Positions 25,618-33,774 of a DNA stretch of 64,000 nt are shown in pieces. Within the stretch, counting starts at the first letter, position 1, and each line of letters begins with the position of its first letter. A model generated the notes under the pieces. The model had not been told where the DNA came from and did no database searches. It saw only the letters and a list, made by a program, of their open reading frames with translations. Origin of the DNA: Hymenobacter crusticola (GTDB lineage: Bacteria; Bacteroidota; Bacteroidia; Cytophagales; Hymenobacteraceae). The stretch spans positions 1 to 64,000 of the forward strand of contig NZ_MTSE01000023.1 in assembly GCF_002154225.1 (NCBI RefSeq), read 5' to 3'. Made by a program: the position numbers and the translations under genes.

Positions 25618-25669
25618 TTAGCGGCCGCTTACCTGGACGGCTCAGCGCAAGGCAGGTTTGACAAAACGA

Positions 25670-25727
25670 CTTGCGGTGCCTCTACTACTTCCACTGGATT
25701 AGGTGGGAGTAGTAGAGGCACCGCAAG
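25670..25727 (+). terminator. Hairpin between PEBP and FAH genes
   Basis: Perfect 20-bp arms at 25670-25689 and 25708-25727 with an 18-base loop, 53 bases after the PEBP stop and 41 bases before the FAH start. Likely a terminator; no T-run follows. Confidence 0.65.
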
Positions 25728-25767
25728 CCCGGCCACGGCTCTTGGGCCTTTTTCTATCGGTTTACGC

Positions 25768-26694
25768 ATGCCATCTTTTCATTCCTTGAACGTGGACCAG
25801 CACGCAGCAACTTCCTCTTTTAAACTCTTCCGGTTTGGCCCCGTGGGCCGCGAAAAGCCCGCCGTCGAATACCCCGATGGCACGCGCCTAGAGGTAACCG
25901 CCTTTGGCAGCGATTACAACGAGGCCTTTTTTGCCACCAATGGCTTGCCGCGCCTACGCGCTTGGCTGCTGACGCACGCGGCCACCTGCCCGCCCGTAGC
26001 TCCCACGGAGCGCTTCGGCCCCTGCGTAGCCCGGCCTTCCAAAATAGTGGGGGTAGGGCTCAATTACCACACCCACGTGCAGGAAGCGCAGGTAGCGGTT
26101 CCGGCCGAGCCCGTGCTCTTCCTGAAGGCGACCAGCGCCCTCGCTGGGCCGTTTGATGCGATTCCGATGCCGGAGGGTTCCACGAAGCTAGATTGGGAAG
26201 TGGAATTGGCCGTCCTTATTGGCAAGGAAGCCTCGTTGGTTACCGAAGCCGAGGCCCCGAACTACATTATGGGTTATGCACTGGCCAACGACGTCAGCGA
26301 GCGGACTTACCAGCTGGAAGGCACCGGGGAATGGACTAAGGGCAAGAGCTTCGACGGCTTTGGCCCCCTAGGCCCCTACCTCGTACCAGCTGACCAAATC
26401 GCTGACCCGCAAAGCCTAGCGCTACGCCTGACGGTGAATGGGCAGGAGCGGCAGGCCGCTAACACCGCGGAAATGGTTTTCGGCATCAACCACTTAGTCA
26501 GCTATGTAAGCCGCTACATGACGTTGCTACCCGGCGACATCCTCCTAACGGGCACACCGGGTGGCGTGGGACTCGGCTATACGCCACCTGTCTTTCTCGC
26601 AACCGGCGATACCGTCGAGCTGACCGGCGAGGGTCTAGGCACACAGCGCCAGCTCGTGGTGCCCTACTTGGAGCGCAAGCGGGCGCTAGCCTAA
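25768..26694 (+). CDS. Fumarylacetoacetate hydrolase family protein
   Basis: Predicted 308-residue cytosolic enzyme of the FAH superfamily (acylpyruvate hydrolases, ureidoglycolate lyase, 5-carboxymethyl-2-hydroxymuconate isomerase). The core motifs are present: KIVGVGLNYHTHVQE (with the catalytic His), PVLFLKATSALAGP, the metal ligands DWEVELAVLIG (Glu residues) and ANDVSERTYQ (Asp), KSFDGFGPLGPYLV, and LLPGDILLTGTPGGVG. The unusual N-terminal 20 residues (rich in Ser, His) may be overestimated. An AraC gene follows 160 bp downstream in the same direction. The exact substrate cannot be told; cleavage or hydration of beta-diketo acids is typical. Confidence 0.92.
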   Translation: MPSFHSLNVDQHAATSSFKLFRFGPVGREKPAVEYPDGTRLEVTAFGSDYNEAFFATNGLPRLRAWLLTHAATCPPVAPTERFGPCVARPSKIVGVGLNYHTHVQEAQVAVPAEPVLFLKATSALAGPFDAIPMPEGSTKLDWEVELAVLIGKEASLVTEAEAPNYIMGYALANDVSERTYQLEGTGEWTKGKSFDGFGPLGPYLVPADQIADPQSLALRLTVNGQERQAANTAEMVFGINHLVSYVSRYMTLLPGDILLTGTPGGVGLGYTPPVFLATGDTVELTGEGLGTQRQLVVPYLERKRALA

Positions 26695-26740
26695 GAAAGA
26701 ATCCGTGCTTCAAGCAGCGAGCTAGCCACAGGCTCTTGTA

Positions 26741-26757
26741 ACAGCGCTTAACGCTGT
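26741..26757 (+). terminator. Small hairpin after the FAH gene
   Basis: ACAGCG and CGCTGT (6-bp arms) around CTTAA, 47 bases after the FAH stop. Weak, without T-run; terminator role is tentative. Confidence 0.35.
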
Positions 26758-26854
26758 GGCTGGGTTTGCCAGTGAGTGAATAAGAATAGTCGGTAGATTT
26801 CCCAGGAAAAGAGCCAATAGAGCCGGCCCCCTTAGTCAATTACCTTTTGCCCCG

Positions 26855-27724
26855 ATGAGACAGGTTTTGCTGCCCGATGATTTAATGCCCCGCACGGGGG
26901 CGGCCTACCCGGCGACGTACCTCGTGCCGTACAATACCGCGTCGAATAGTGAGCGCACCAAAATCACATTGCGTTATCACCTATTCAGCTTTTTAGTGGA
27001 AGGCGAGAAAGTAGTGACGTACCCGACGGTGACGGCGCGCATCGTGCCCGGGCAGTTTCTGCTCTTGCCGGCGGGCAACTGCCTCATGAGCGAAAAGCTC
27101 GCGGGCCCAACCCACGCCTATCAAAGCATGCTACTGTTTTTCTCGAATGAGGCCCTCACGGCTTTTTTTCAGAAGCACCCCGACCTGGGCATGGGAGTAG
27201 GCACTGAACGGGTGGCCCCTCCTTTTCACGTGTTCGAGGCCGACGAGTTTTTAACCAACTTCGTGCGCTCATTAAGCCTGCTGGCCAGTTCGGGCGCCGA
27301 GCTCACCGCTAGCATTCAGCAGCTGAAGCTGGAAGAACTGCTGCTGTACGTGAGCCGCCAGCAGCCGGGCGCCTTGCACGCCCTGCTTGCCAGCGCCAGC
27401 GAAACGGCCGAAAATCAACGCATCCGCGCCGTGATGGCCGCCGACCTACCGGTACACATTACCGTGGAGGACCTCGCCTTTCTGTGTCACACCAGCCTTT
27501 CCACCTTTAAGCGGCGGTTTGCGCGACTCTACGGCACCCCACCCAATAAATGGCTCACCCGCCAGCGCCTAGCCATGGCCGCACAGTTGCTACGGCAGGG
27601 CACGCTTAAAACCAGCGACATCTACGACCAGGTGGGCTACGAAAACGTGTCGAGCTTCATCCAATCCTTCAAGCAAGCCTACGGGATAACCCCCAAGCAA
27701 TTTCAGATGCAGCAGACCTCCTAG
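26855..27724 (+). CDS. AraC family transcriptional regulator
   Basis: Predicted 289-residue regulator. The sensor half contains RYHLFSFLVEGEKVV and IVPGQFLLLPAGNCL, a cupin-like fold. The DNA-binding half contains VEDLAFLCHTSLSTFKRRFARLYG and LKTSDIYDQVGYENVSSFIQSFK, the two helix-turn-helix motifs of the ExsA-like branch, ending YGITPKQFQ. It sits between an FAH-family gene and a broken SDR gene, either of which may be or have been its target. Confidence 0.9.
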   Translation: MRQVLLPDDLMPRTGAAYPATYLVPYNTASNSERTKITLRYHLFSFLVEGEKVVTYPTVTARIVPGQFLLLPAGNCLMSEKLAGPTHAYQSMLLFFSNEALTAFFQKHPDLGMGVGTERVAPPFHVFEADEFLTNFVRSLSLLASSGAELTASIQQLKLEELLLYVSRQQPGALHALLASASETAENQRIRAVMAADLPVHITVEDLAFLCHTSLSTFKRRFARLYGTPPNKWLTRQRLAMAAQLLRQGTLKTSDIYDQVGYENVSSFIQSFKQAYGITPKQFQMQQTS

Positions 27725-27899
27725 AACCTGTTTGGCGGGTGCGTAGGCAGAAGCGTACAGGGGGGGACCACGCGCTACCATGAAATAACGGTGTTTTCCA
27801 GGACGCAGCCGTTGCTTTGTGCTAGGTATGTACAAAGCGCCGTACGCTGGGACTTACAACCTGTCAGCACGTTTACTAAAACTCAACCTCAGAAAATGT

Positions 27900-28118
27900 A
27901 TGGCGCGTTCCGCTAATAAGGTAGTCGTCATCACCGGCGGGAATCGTGGCATCGGCTTGGCCGCAGCAAAGTGCTTCGCGGCGGAAGGGGCCTCGGTAAT
28001 CATTGCTGGCCGCAGCGCTGAGAAACTTGCCAAGGCAGCTCAGGCATTCGCCGGCGTGGTTGACGTGGTACGTGCTGATGTTGCGCACCTAGATGAGTTA
28101 GATACCCTGTTCACCTAG
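27900..28118 (+). pseudogene. SDR oxidoreductase, N-terminal stub
   Basis: The ATG at 27900 starts a short-chain dehydrogenase: VVVITGGNRGIGLAAAKCFAAEGA (cofactor-binding TGxxxGIG), SVIIAGRSAEKL and DVAHLDELDTLF. A TAG at 28116 ends it where relatives continue with a VRE segment, which is indeed still encoded after the stop, but within 15 more codons the homology is gone. No catalytic Ser-Tyr-Lys remains. It is a truncated stub, probably by both a point mutation and a deletion. Confidence 0.75.
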
Positions 28119-28194
28119 GTGCGCGAGTGGTCTTTATTCGCGTGCTTTCCGCTATAGCCCAGTTTTCTACTGATGTTTGCTGGGGACTGCACCG

Positions 28195-28948
28195 ATGAGA
28201 AATGAAGTGTTGCTTCTAGTGGTGATCACCCTTGTGGTCGGCGTAGGCTACTACCTGTATCAGCGCCCGCAGTGCGCTACAACATTGAGCGCGCCGCAAG
28301 TCGCTTCCCTGCGCCAGCACTATACACCCGAAGAACTGACGTACTTTGCCCAAGTTGCCTTTGGCAATGACTTGGGTACGTTGCCAGCCACGATCTACAA
28401 GTGGAACCGTCCCCGCCCGCGTGCAGGTGCGCCTCATGAGTGCCTGTACCGCGGCCGTGCAGGCGGAAGTAGCGCACGTGCTGGGCGAGCTCAATGCCAT
28501 TAGCCGCTCCACGCAGTTTGTGCTCGGCGACCAAGCAGAGCCTGACCTGAAGATCTATTTGGTACCTAAAAAAGAAATGGGGCGCTTATTTCACGGGGCC
28601 CAGGAAGGTTCCAACGGCATGTTCGGCTTTGAGACGAGTGCGTGCGGGGAGAGCCTAAGTACCACGGTGGCCGTGTCGACGGGGGTGGAGCTACCGGGCT
28701 GGAAAGAATCGATCATTCGCGAGGAGATTGCCTAAAGCATCGGCTTGCCCAAGGATACGAACTGCTACACCAAAAGCGTGTTCTCCTCCAACCGGCAAAT
28801 TGTGCTGCCGGATACCGAGCATACCAAGGAGCTGTTCGCCACCGAGTCTTTGCCCATTGATTGGAAGCTGATCGATCTACTCTACAACTCGGGGATTCCT
28901 GTCAATACGACCTTGGCGGATTTCACAGCCCAGGTGTTGGCCAAGTAA
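28195..28948 (+). pseudogene. DUF2927-like membrane-anchored protein, frameshift and stop
   Basis: The ATG at 28195 gives an N-terminal membrane anchor (LLLVVITLVVGVGYYLY). The frame shifts near 28405-28420; the next frame gives ELNAISRSTQFVLGD, LKIYLVPKKEM, then a TAA at 28733-28735 after IIREEIA, and on in the same frame SIGLPKDTNCYTKSVF and LIDLLYNSGIPVNTTL to the TAA at 28946. The arrangement (helper-helix SIGLPxD, Asp/Ile-rich LIDLLY near the end) resembles DUF2927 proteins, a family of unknown role. One frameshift and one nonsense mutation are needed to explain it. Confidence 0.65.
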
Positions 28949-29107
28949 CGAGTGCTCAGTTGACCCAGAGAACGTCCCGTGCGGGCAGCGCTGCCAGGTG
29001 CCAAGTAGTTTTTCCGATGGACAAAGGCTATAACGTTTCTAAACGTCGGTGGCTGTTGCAGAACTCATCCCCCATCAAGCCACCAGCGCAGACTAGCTGC
29101 TTTGCCT

Positions 29108-29140
29108 AGGTAAAAAGGCGTTCAAACGTCCTTTTTACCT
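29108..29140. terminator. Hairpin with A/T-rich ends, possibly bidirectional
   Basis: AGGTAAAAAGG at 29108-29118 pairs with CCTTTTTACCT at 29130-29140. The T-run on each strand would allow termination in both directions, between the DUF2927-like remnant on the + strand and the small gene on the - strand. Confidence 0.6.
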
Positions 29141-29266
29141 TGATTTAGCGCATAGCGCCTGTGCTTGGGGTGGCGCGTCGAGTGCTGCAACCGCCACGTG
29201 CGTTTACGAAATGCCACACGCCCTGCCCCATCGATTTGCCCTTCTGAACCGGTCCGGCAAGCACAC

Positions 29267-29298
29267 CAAAAAAGCCCCCACCGGGAAGGGTCGGGGCT
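29267..29298 (-). terminator. Rho-independent terminator of the small 77-residue gene
   Basis: On the - strand AGCCCCGACC pairs with GGTGGGGGCT across a short loop and is followed by a run of six T. It lies about 50 bases after the stop of the gene at 29346-29579. Confidence 0.7.
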
Positions 29299-29345
29299 GA
29301 CACAGGGGGAACACAAAGCGTGATCGCTTCCGGTAAGCGTTACGC

Positions 29346-29579
29346 TTAACTTACCACGCCCAAGTACTTAATCAGGTCGGCATAGGCACGCTTGGCACTG
29401 GCCTCGTCCGGGTACGTAAATTTTGTTTCCACGGAGTAGGTGTGTGCGATGATAACGACATGCTCGTACCCATCACGCGTCTGGCGGTCTACGGCTCGTT
29501 TGATGCTCACCACATTGTCCAGATTAATGACGTGTTGGTTTTGGGGGTTTTGCGGGTCGTTGATGGAAATAAAAGCCAT
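29346..29579 (-). CDS. Small hypothetical protein, 77 residues
   Basis: Predicted soluble protein without signal peptide or membrane segment. Sequence is strand-rich at the start (AFISINDPQNPQ, then HVINLDNVVSIKRAV), continues with HVVIIAHTYSVETKF and ends in a helix with SAKRAYADLIKYLG. This looks like a small folded domain with alternating beta strands and one C-terminal helix, and it has its own terminator with a T-run, which supports expression. I do not recognise a family. Confidence 0.6.
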   Translation of the reverse strand: MAFISINDPQNPQNQHVINLDNVVSIKRAVDRQTRDGYEHVVIIAHTYSVETKFTYPDEASAKRAYADLIKYLGVVS

Positions 29580-29690
29580 GAGGGAAAGGGGGTTAGGTGG
29601 CGGGAGCCAACCAGTTGCCTAGCGTATAAATCCGCCTGCTTGAAAGACCTAGCGCTTACCGAGCCGCTTTGCGCGGCTAGCGGGTAAGGC

Positions 29691-29876
29691 CTACTCCTGC
29701 GGCCGCTTTTGCTTTTTAATAGCTGCCCGCACGGCGAAGAAGAAGCACAGGCCAGCCATCACTGCCCCAGCCAAGAGCAGCGTGGAACTGGAGGAGTGCG
29801 TGGGGGGAGTGGAGACCTTCTGCGCCAGGGCAGGGGCGGCGGCCGGGAATAGGCTACTGAGTACAAGTGCTTTCAT
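29691..29876 (-). CDS. Small membrane protein, hypothetical
   Basis: Predicted 61-residue protein. It starts with a signal-like segment (ALVLSSLFPAAAPALAQ), a short Ser/Thr/Pro linker and one hydrophobic segment (LLLAGAVMAGLCFFFAV) followed by a basic tail (KKQKRP). The start at 29876 is chosen since the upstream in-frame codon lacks any signal. Function unknown; existence is supported mainly by the sensible signal-plus-anchor layout. Confidence 0.45.
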   Translation of the reverse strand: MKALVLSSLFPAAAPALAQKVSTPPTHSSSSTLLLAGAVMAGLCFFFAVRAAIKKQKRPQE

Positions 29877-30006
29877 GCCGGCTAATATAGGGAACAAGAG
29901 CAGGACAATGGCCTCAAGTAGGCGGTGAAAGATAGACTACCCGCCGTGGCGACGCGAGACCTGCGCGTTGCGTAGCGGCCGAGCTTCCAATAGCTTACTT
30001 GTTAGG

Positions 30007-30034
30007 CCTCCAAAAAACGCTCGTTTTTTGGAGG
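30007..30034. terminator. Perfect 13-bp-arm hairpin
   Basis: CCTCCAAAAAACG at 30007-30019 and its reverse complement at 30022-30034 enclose two bases. The A/T-rich stem resembles a bidirectional terminator in the gap between the two small hypothetical genes and the secreted protein gene. Confidence 0.45.
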
Positions 30035-30140
30035 GTTTGCATCCCACGAAAACGGCCCAGAAACGCAGATCTTTCGGGTTGTTTTGGTGCACCGTTTTTG
30101 GAGGGCAAGACGGCCTTCAAGTGTCCAAAACAAGGCATGA

Positions 30141-30175
30141 AAAAGGCTCCGAAAAACCATGTTTCCGGAGCCTTT
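30141..30175 (-). terminator. Terminator of the 206-residue secreted protein
   Basis: On the - strand AAAGGCTCCG and CGGAGCCTTT form a stem followed by further T's. It lies about 80 bases after the stop at 30254. Confidence 0.65.
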
Positions 30176-30253
30176 GGACTAGGTAGTAGAAGTGTCCAGG
30201 AATCAAGTAAATGGTTAGTAACCAACGATAACCAGCTAATACCTCACTCAGTT

Positions 30254-30874
30254 CTACTGTGTTTGAACCTGCGTGTAGTGGTTGTATTCCGTGATAATGT
30301 TAATCAAGTCGGCATATTTGTAGCCCTTCTGCTGCTGGCTGACCTTCTGCGCTAAGGCAGTGTCCTCTTTCACGTAGGCACTGACTTGCTCGCTAAAGGT
30401 TTTCTTGTCTACGCCGATCAGTTTCCCATCCCGGCGTAAGTACCACTGGGCAAGAACATGCTTGGCTTTCACCAGGGCCACTTGCGGGTCGGCAAACACG
30501 AAGACCTCTACCGGGCCCTTGACGACGCGTGGGACGAGTGCCTGGGGAATTTCGCCCATCGCCTGCAAGGTTTCATAATAGCGCCCCCGCTGAACCATTG
30601 ATTTCACCTCACTCAGTGGAAGTGTGTAAATGGGAGGACGATAAGGACGTACCTCGGGGTTGCGGGTGCAATAGTGGATTGCCTGTACAAGGCCGTATTC
30701 TCCCACATTGAAGTAGCCCTTCATGACTTCCTCTCCTTTCACCAAAGTGACTTCGCTCCAGGCAAAGCCGCTTTGTGGGCTAGTATCGACAGGTGGTGCA
30801 TTGTCTGTTTGAGCCTGGAGCGGTTCTGAAAGGCCCACTAGCAGACTCATGAGCAAACCGAAGAAAAAACGCAT
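30254..30874 (-). CDS. Secreted hypothetical protein, 206 residues
   Basis: Predicted exported protein with a signal peptide (LLMSLLVGLSEPLQAQ, cleavage near residue 22). The mature part is mixed alpha/beta with a motif MVQRGRYYETLQAMGEIPQALV, a central ALVKAKHVLAQWYLRRDGKLI and a C-terminal KYADLINIITEYNHY. No enzyme motif can be recognised. The gene has its own terminator and appears single. It is typical of lineage-specific proteins of the phylum. Confidence 0.7.
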   Translation of the reverse strand: MRFFFGLLMSLLVGLSEPLQAQTDNAPPVDTSPQSGFAWSEVTLVKGEEVMKGYFNVGEYGLVQAIHYCTRNPEVRPYRPPIYTLPLSEVKSMVQRGRYYETLQAMGEIPQALVPRVVKGPVEVFVFADPQVALVKAKHVLAQWYLRRDGKLIGVDKKTFSEQVSAYVKEDTALAQKVSQQQKGYKYADLINIITEYNHYTQVQTQ

Positions 30875-31219
30875 ACGGAACGACTACGATCTTGTGTGCT
30901 CTAAAAATACAGGTGAGGAGCGTGCACTGCTATCCTGGAGCAAACCATTTATTCTTTAGCAGCAGTACCGCACGAAAACTAAACGGTTTCTACGTACTCT
31001 CAGCGCACGCGAATACAGGCTGCAAACGCGGTTTTTGCGCCCCATTTTACCACCTGTTTTATGCACGGCGTTATTACCAGATAGGGTACAATTTTCAGTT
31101 TGAAGATTTTACCCCGTTTATGTAACAACTTTCCTTCGCTACTCCTGATGCGTCTATAGTGAGCATACAAACTGGAAAGACAAACTTTGTGATCCGCAAA
31201 TCGAGGATTGCGGAAAGCT
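30875..31219. other. Intergenic region before the winged-helix/nucleotidyltransferase pair
   Basis: A + strand promoter box ACTTTG (TTTG at 31186-31189) precedes the ATG at 31220. Directly after it is an inverted repeat, listed separately. The remaining sequence is comparatively AT-rich and without a supported gene. Confidence 0.4.
31193..31214 (+). promoter_or_regulatory. Inverted repeat in the leader of the toxin-antitoxin-like pair
   Basis: TCCGCAA (31193-31199) and TTGCGGA (31208-31214) flank 8 bases, between the TTTG box and the ATG at 31220. Such a site is where a winged-helix antitoxin would be expected to bind and repress its own operon; a small RNA stem over the ribosome entry is the alternative. 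Confidence 0.45.
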
Positions 31220-31765
31220 ATGCGGAAGTTCAACGGATTGCGGCCACAGGACATTGTCCTGCTCTTAAAGCTAGCTGCGCATGGGGCGCGACACCATTGG
31301 CAAAGCAAGGAATTAGCCAACTCGTTGGATCTAAGCACGTCGGAGGTTTCTGACTCGCTAGCCCGCTGTCGCTACAGTCGATTATTAACTGCTGACCCGC
31401 AACGGTTAGCGGTGCATAATCAAGCCTTGCGCGACTTACTCGTGCACGGTCTACCCTACATCTTCGCCGTGCATCCTGGCCCTTTGGCTCGTGGGCTAGT
31501 CACGGGGGCCAGCGCTCCACCTCTCAGCGATACCTTTGGCATCGAACCAGCTTACGTATGGCCCGATGCCGAGGGAGAAACATGGGGAACCAGCATCGAA
31601 CCCTTGTATGCTGGCGTACCCGCTGCTGCCCAGCGCGATGAGCGGTTACACGGGCTATTAGCGCTCGAAGATGCTCTACGGCTAGGCCGTCCGCGCGAGC
31701 GAGCCATAGCGAGCAAGTTACTCAACGAGTATCTCCCGACCGCCGCTTCTTACCATACAGAATAA
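31220..31765 (+). CDS. Winged-helix protein, candidate antitoxin/regulator
   Basis: Predicted 181-residue protein. The N-terminal 65 residues form a winged helix-turn-helix (QDIVLLLKLAAHG, WQSKELANSLDLSTSEVSDSLARCRYSRLL). The rest is a mixed region (YIFAVHPGPLARGLVTG, then AYVWPDAEG) ending in a helix. It is followed after 22 bp by a nucleotidyltransferase gene of the AbiEii type, matching the order of AbiE-like type IV toxin-antitoxin systems, in which a winged-helix antitoxin represses the operon. The C-terminal part is not the standard AbiEi domain as far as I can see, so the pair may be a variant. Neutralisation of a toxin is inferred, not shown. Confidence 0.75.
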   Translation: MRKFNGLRPQDIVLLLKLAAHGARHHWQSKELANSLDLSTSEVSDSLARCRYSRLLTADPQRLAVHNQALRDLLVHGLPYIFAVHPGPLARGLVTGASAPPLSDTFGIEPAYVWPDAEGETWGTSIEPLYAGVPAAAQRDERLHGLLALEDALRLGRPRERAIASKLLNEYLPTAASYHTE

Positions 31766-31787
31766 GTCGCGTAATCTACCGCGTTTG

Positions 31788-32453
31788 ATGGCAGTGGCGC
31801 ACGCGCCAGGTCCCCTGCGTGACCGGGTGGTTTTTGCGGGTGGGGCGACCGTGAATCTATATAGCATGGCCACCTCTGCTACCCCAGAGCCGCGCACAAC
31901 GGACGATGTGGATTGCATTGTAGAAGTTACGCCGCGAAGCGCTTTCTACCAATTAGAGGAGGAATTGCGTGGGTTAGGATTTAGCCATGCTATGGAGGCG
32001 AACTACATCGGCCGTTGGAAATTGCCAACGGGCCTCACGGTAGATATGATCCCAACTAGCCCCGAGATTTTGGGCTTCAGCAATCTTTGGTATCCCGCTG
32101 GCTTTGCCCTCGCTGAGCCGTACGTACTACCAGATGCCACGAGGATTCGCATTTTAAGCCCACCCTACTTTTTAGCTACGAAGTTGGTGGCTTTGCGCAA
32201 TCGCGGCTGGCCAGATCTGTGGACCAGCCAAGACCTGGAAGATATCGTCCATGTGCTGGACAACCGTCCGGCTCTTCCTACAGAAGTGAGGGTCGCAGAC
32301 CCAGAGTTGCGCACGTACGTGAGTCAGCAGGTAGTTGCGTTGCTAAGCCGGCCCGAACTCTTAGACGTGTTAGAAGGGGTGTTACCACCTAGCTCGGGGT
32401 ATAAACGCAAATACGAAGTAGAGCGTCGCTTGCGACAACTGCTCGACAGCTAA
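31788..32453 (+). CDS. AbiEii-like nucleotidyltransferase, candidate toxin
   Basis: Predicted 221-residue protein of the minimal nucleotidyltransferase superfamily. It shows the glycine-rich GGATVNLY (residues 18-25), the metal-binding Asp pair in RTTDDVD (D40, D42), the third Asp in LTVDMI (D86), and the C-terminal signature of AbiEii/AbiGii-type enzymes: ATKLVALRNRG followed by SQDLEDIVHVL. AbiEii toxins transfer nucleotides to cellular targets such as tRNA and cause growth arrest in phage defence. The start at 31788 is the only sensible ATG before the glycine motif. Transcribed with the winged-helix gene. An alternative is a housekeeping-type regulator without toxicity, as many such pairs are untested. 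Confidence 0.8.
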   Translation: MAVAHAPGPLRDRVVFAGGATVNLYSMATSATPEPRTTDDVDCIVEVTPRSAFYQLEEELRGLGFSHAMEANYIGRWKLPTGLTVDMIPTSPEILGFSNLWYPAGFALAEPYVLPDATRIRILSPPYFLATKLVALRNRGWPDLWTSQDLEDIVHVLDNRPALPTEVRVADPELRTYVSQQVVALLSRPELLDVLEGVLPPSSGYKRKYEVERRLRQLLDS

Positions 32454-32826
32454 CCTAACAGCAGGCTCGTAAACCGAGCACAGACTAATAAGCGTGTTCT
32501 CATGAGTTATGATCAAGCTGTACAGTTAACCCATCAAAGGCGTCTATCAACTGTACTTTGATATATTGTACAATAATTCCAAACCATTTCCAAGCCCTTT
32601 TACCGCTCCTAATTGCCTCTTTTCCAGGCAGCAGGTTGTTCACTTAGAGGCAAATGATCACGAAAAGCCGAAGAGGTTGTGTGCTCTAGAAAATTGTCAA
32701 CCTCTTTCTGGACAAAACAGATATGTGATCCGGAGTGGCACTTTGAAAGCTCATGTCAGCAGTTTTGTGAGCGAGTAAAAATCCTCACAGGCGACCCATC
32801 GATTTCGGCGACTCGTTTCGAAGGTG
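32454..32826. other. Intergenic region, nothing recognised
   Basis: Lies between the 3' ends of the nucleotidyltransferase (+) and AraC (-) genes. One open frame (32566-32778) shows no motif. No strong hairpin seen. Confidence 0.4.
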
Positions 32827-33678
32827 TTATATCTCGGAGAAGTTTGCCCTGAAACTGGACGGCGATTCGCCGGTTTTGGTCATAAATAGTCTACTAAAAT
32901 ACGCCGGATCATCGTACCCAAGCGTGTAGGCAATTTCCTTTGCGGTGAGGGAAGTATGCGCCAGTAGCCGTTTGGCTTCCAATATGATCCGATTCTTAAT
33001 GACCTCATTCGGCTGCGGCAACCGGAGACGGTTAAATTTGTGTGTGATGGTTTTCGGTGCCATACACAGTAAATCGGCGTAATCAGCGACGGTGTGTTTG
33101 GACTTATAATGCTCTTCGACGAGCCGGGTAAACTTGCGAAAAAAATCCAAATCGCTTTGTTGATCCGCTAGTTCAGTGGTCAAATGCTGTCTTTTCCATG
33201 AGCGCGTCGCGCGGATGAGTAATTGTTTGAGATAGGTGCGGACCATCTCTTCCAAGGAACTGTCATGAAGGTTGAATTCCTGAAGCATTTCGTTGACCAA
33301 CCCGCTCAGAAAAGTGTCTTCAACATTCGAAAGCTCCACTTTGGGCATATTGCGGATGTTGTTGAACAGTAACCCATCACACGCCACTTCTTGGTCGTGG
33401 ATCTGAATGCAGTAAAAATCGCGGTTGTAAAAAATGAAATACCCGCGTTCCTGGCCGGCTGCTTCTAGTTCCAGATATTGGTTTGGGCTGATAAAAAACA
33501 AGGTTGGTTGCTGCGTGTCGTAACAGGCAAAGTCTACTTTAAGCCTATAGCCAGCAGGTAGATACAGTATCTTAATGTATTCCTTATAAGCTGGTCCGTT
33601 GATGGCGTGGGTTTGCTCCTGACTTACCTGCAGCAAACCCAACGTTTTTAAATTGTTGTTGAAAACGGTTGTGCTCAT
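32827..33678 (-). CDS. AraC family transcriptional regulator
   Basis: Predicted 283-residue regulator. Its sensor half (YIKILYLPAGYRLKVDFACYD, FFISPNQYLEL, FYNRDFYCIQIHDQEVACDG) is the typical cupin sensor of AraC proteins found in many Bacteroidota. The DNA-binding half contains YADLLCMAPKTITHKFNRL and LTAKEIAYTLGYDDPAYFSRLF and ends ESPSSFR. Codon use is clearly more AT-rich than in most of the window, as in the upstream alpha/beta hydrolase, hinting that the two came together from a lower-GC relative. Control of the hydrolase is likely from proximity. Confidence 0.9.
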   Translation of the reverse strand: MSTTVFNNNLKTLGLLQVSQEQTHAINGPAYKEYIKILYLPAGYRLKVDFACYDTQQPTLFFISPNQYLELEAAGQERGYFIFYNRDFYCIQIHDQEVACDGLLFNNIRNMPKVELSNVEDTFLSGLVNEMLQEFNLHDSSLEEMVRTYLKQLLIRATRSWKRQHLTTELADQQSDLDFFRKFTRLVEEHYKSKHTVADYADLLCMAPKTITHKFNRLRLPQPNEVIKNRIILEAKRLLAHTSLTAKEIAYTLGYDDPAYFSRLFMTKTGESPSSFRANFSEI

Positions 33679-33720
33679 AGCTCTATGTGCTGGCGAATAG
33701 TAGGATTTTTATCTTTCAAA

Positions 33721-33774
33721 CTAAACGATTACCCCTGCCAAGTGACGATGCGCTTGACAGGGGTAATCGTTTAG
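33721..33774 (-). terminator. Terminator between alpha/beta hydrolase and AraC genes
   Basis: CTAAACGATTACCCCTG at 33721-33737 is the reverse complement of 33758-33774 (17-bp perfect arms), starting directly beside the hydrolase stop codon. It probably ends the hydrolase transcript so that the AraC gene has its own promoter. Confidence 0.7.

Noticed and set aside
32566..32778. 70-residue open frame between nucleotidyltransferase and AraC genes
   Set aside because: No motif, no promoter, no sign of coding bias.
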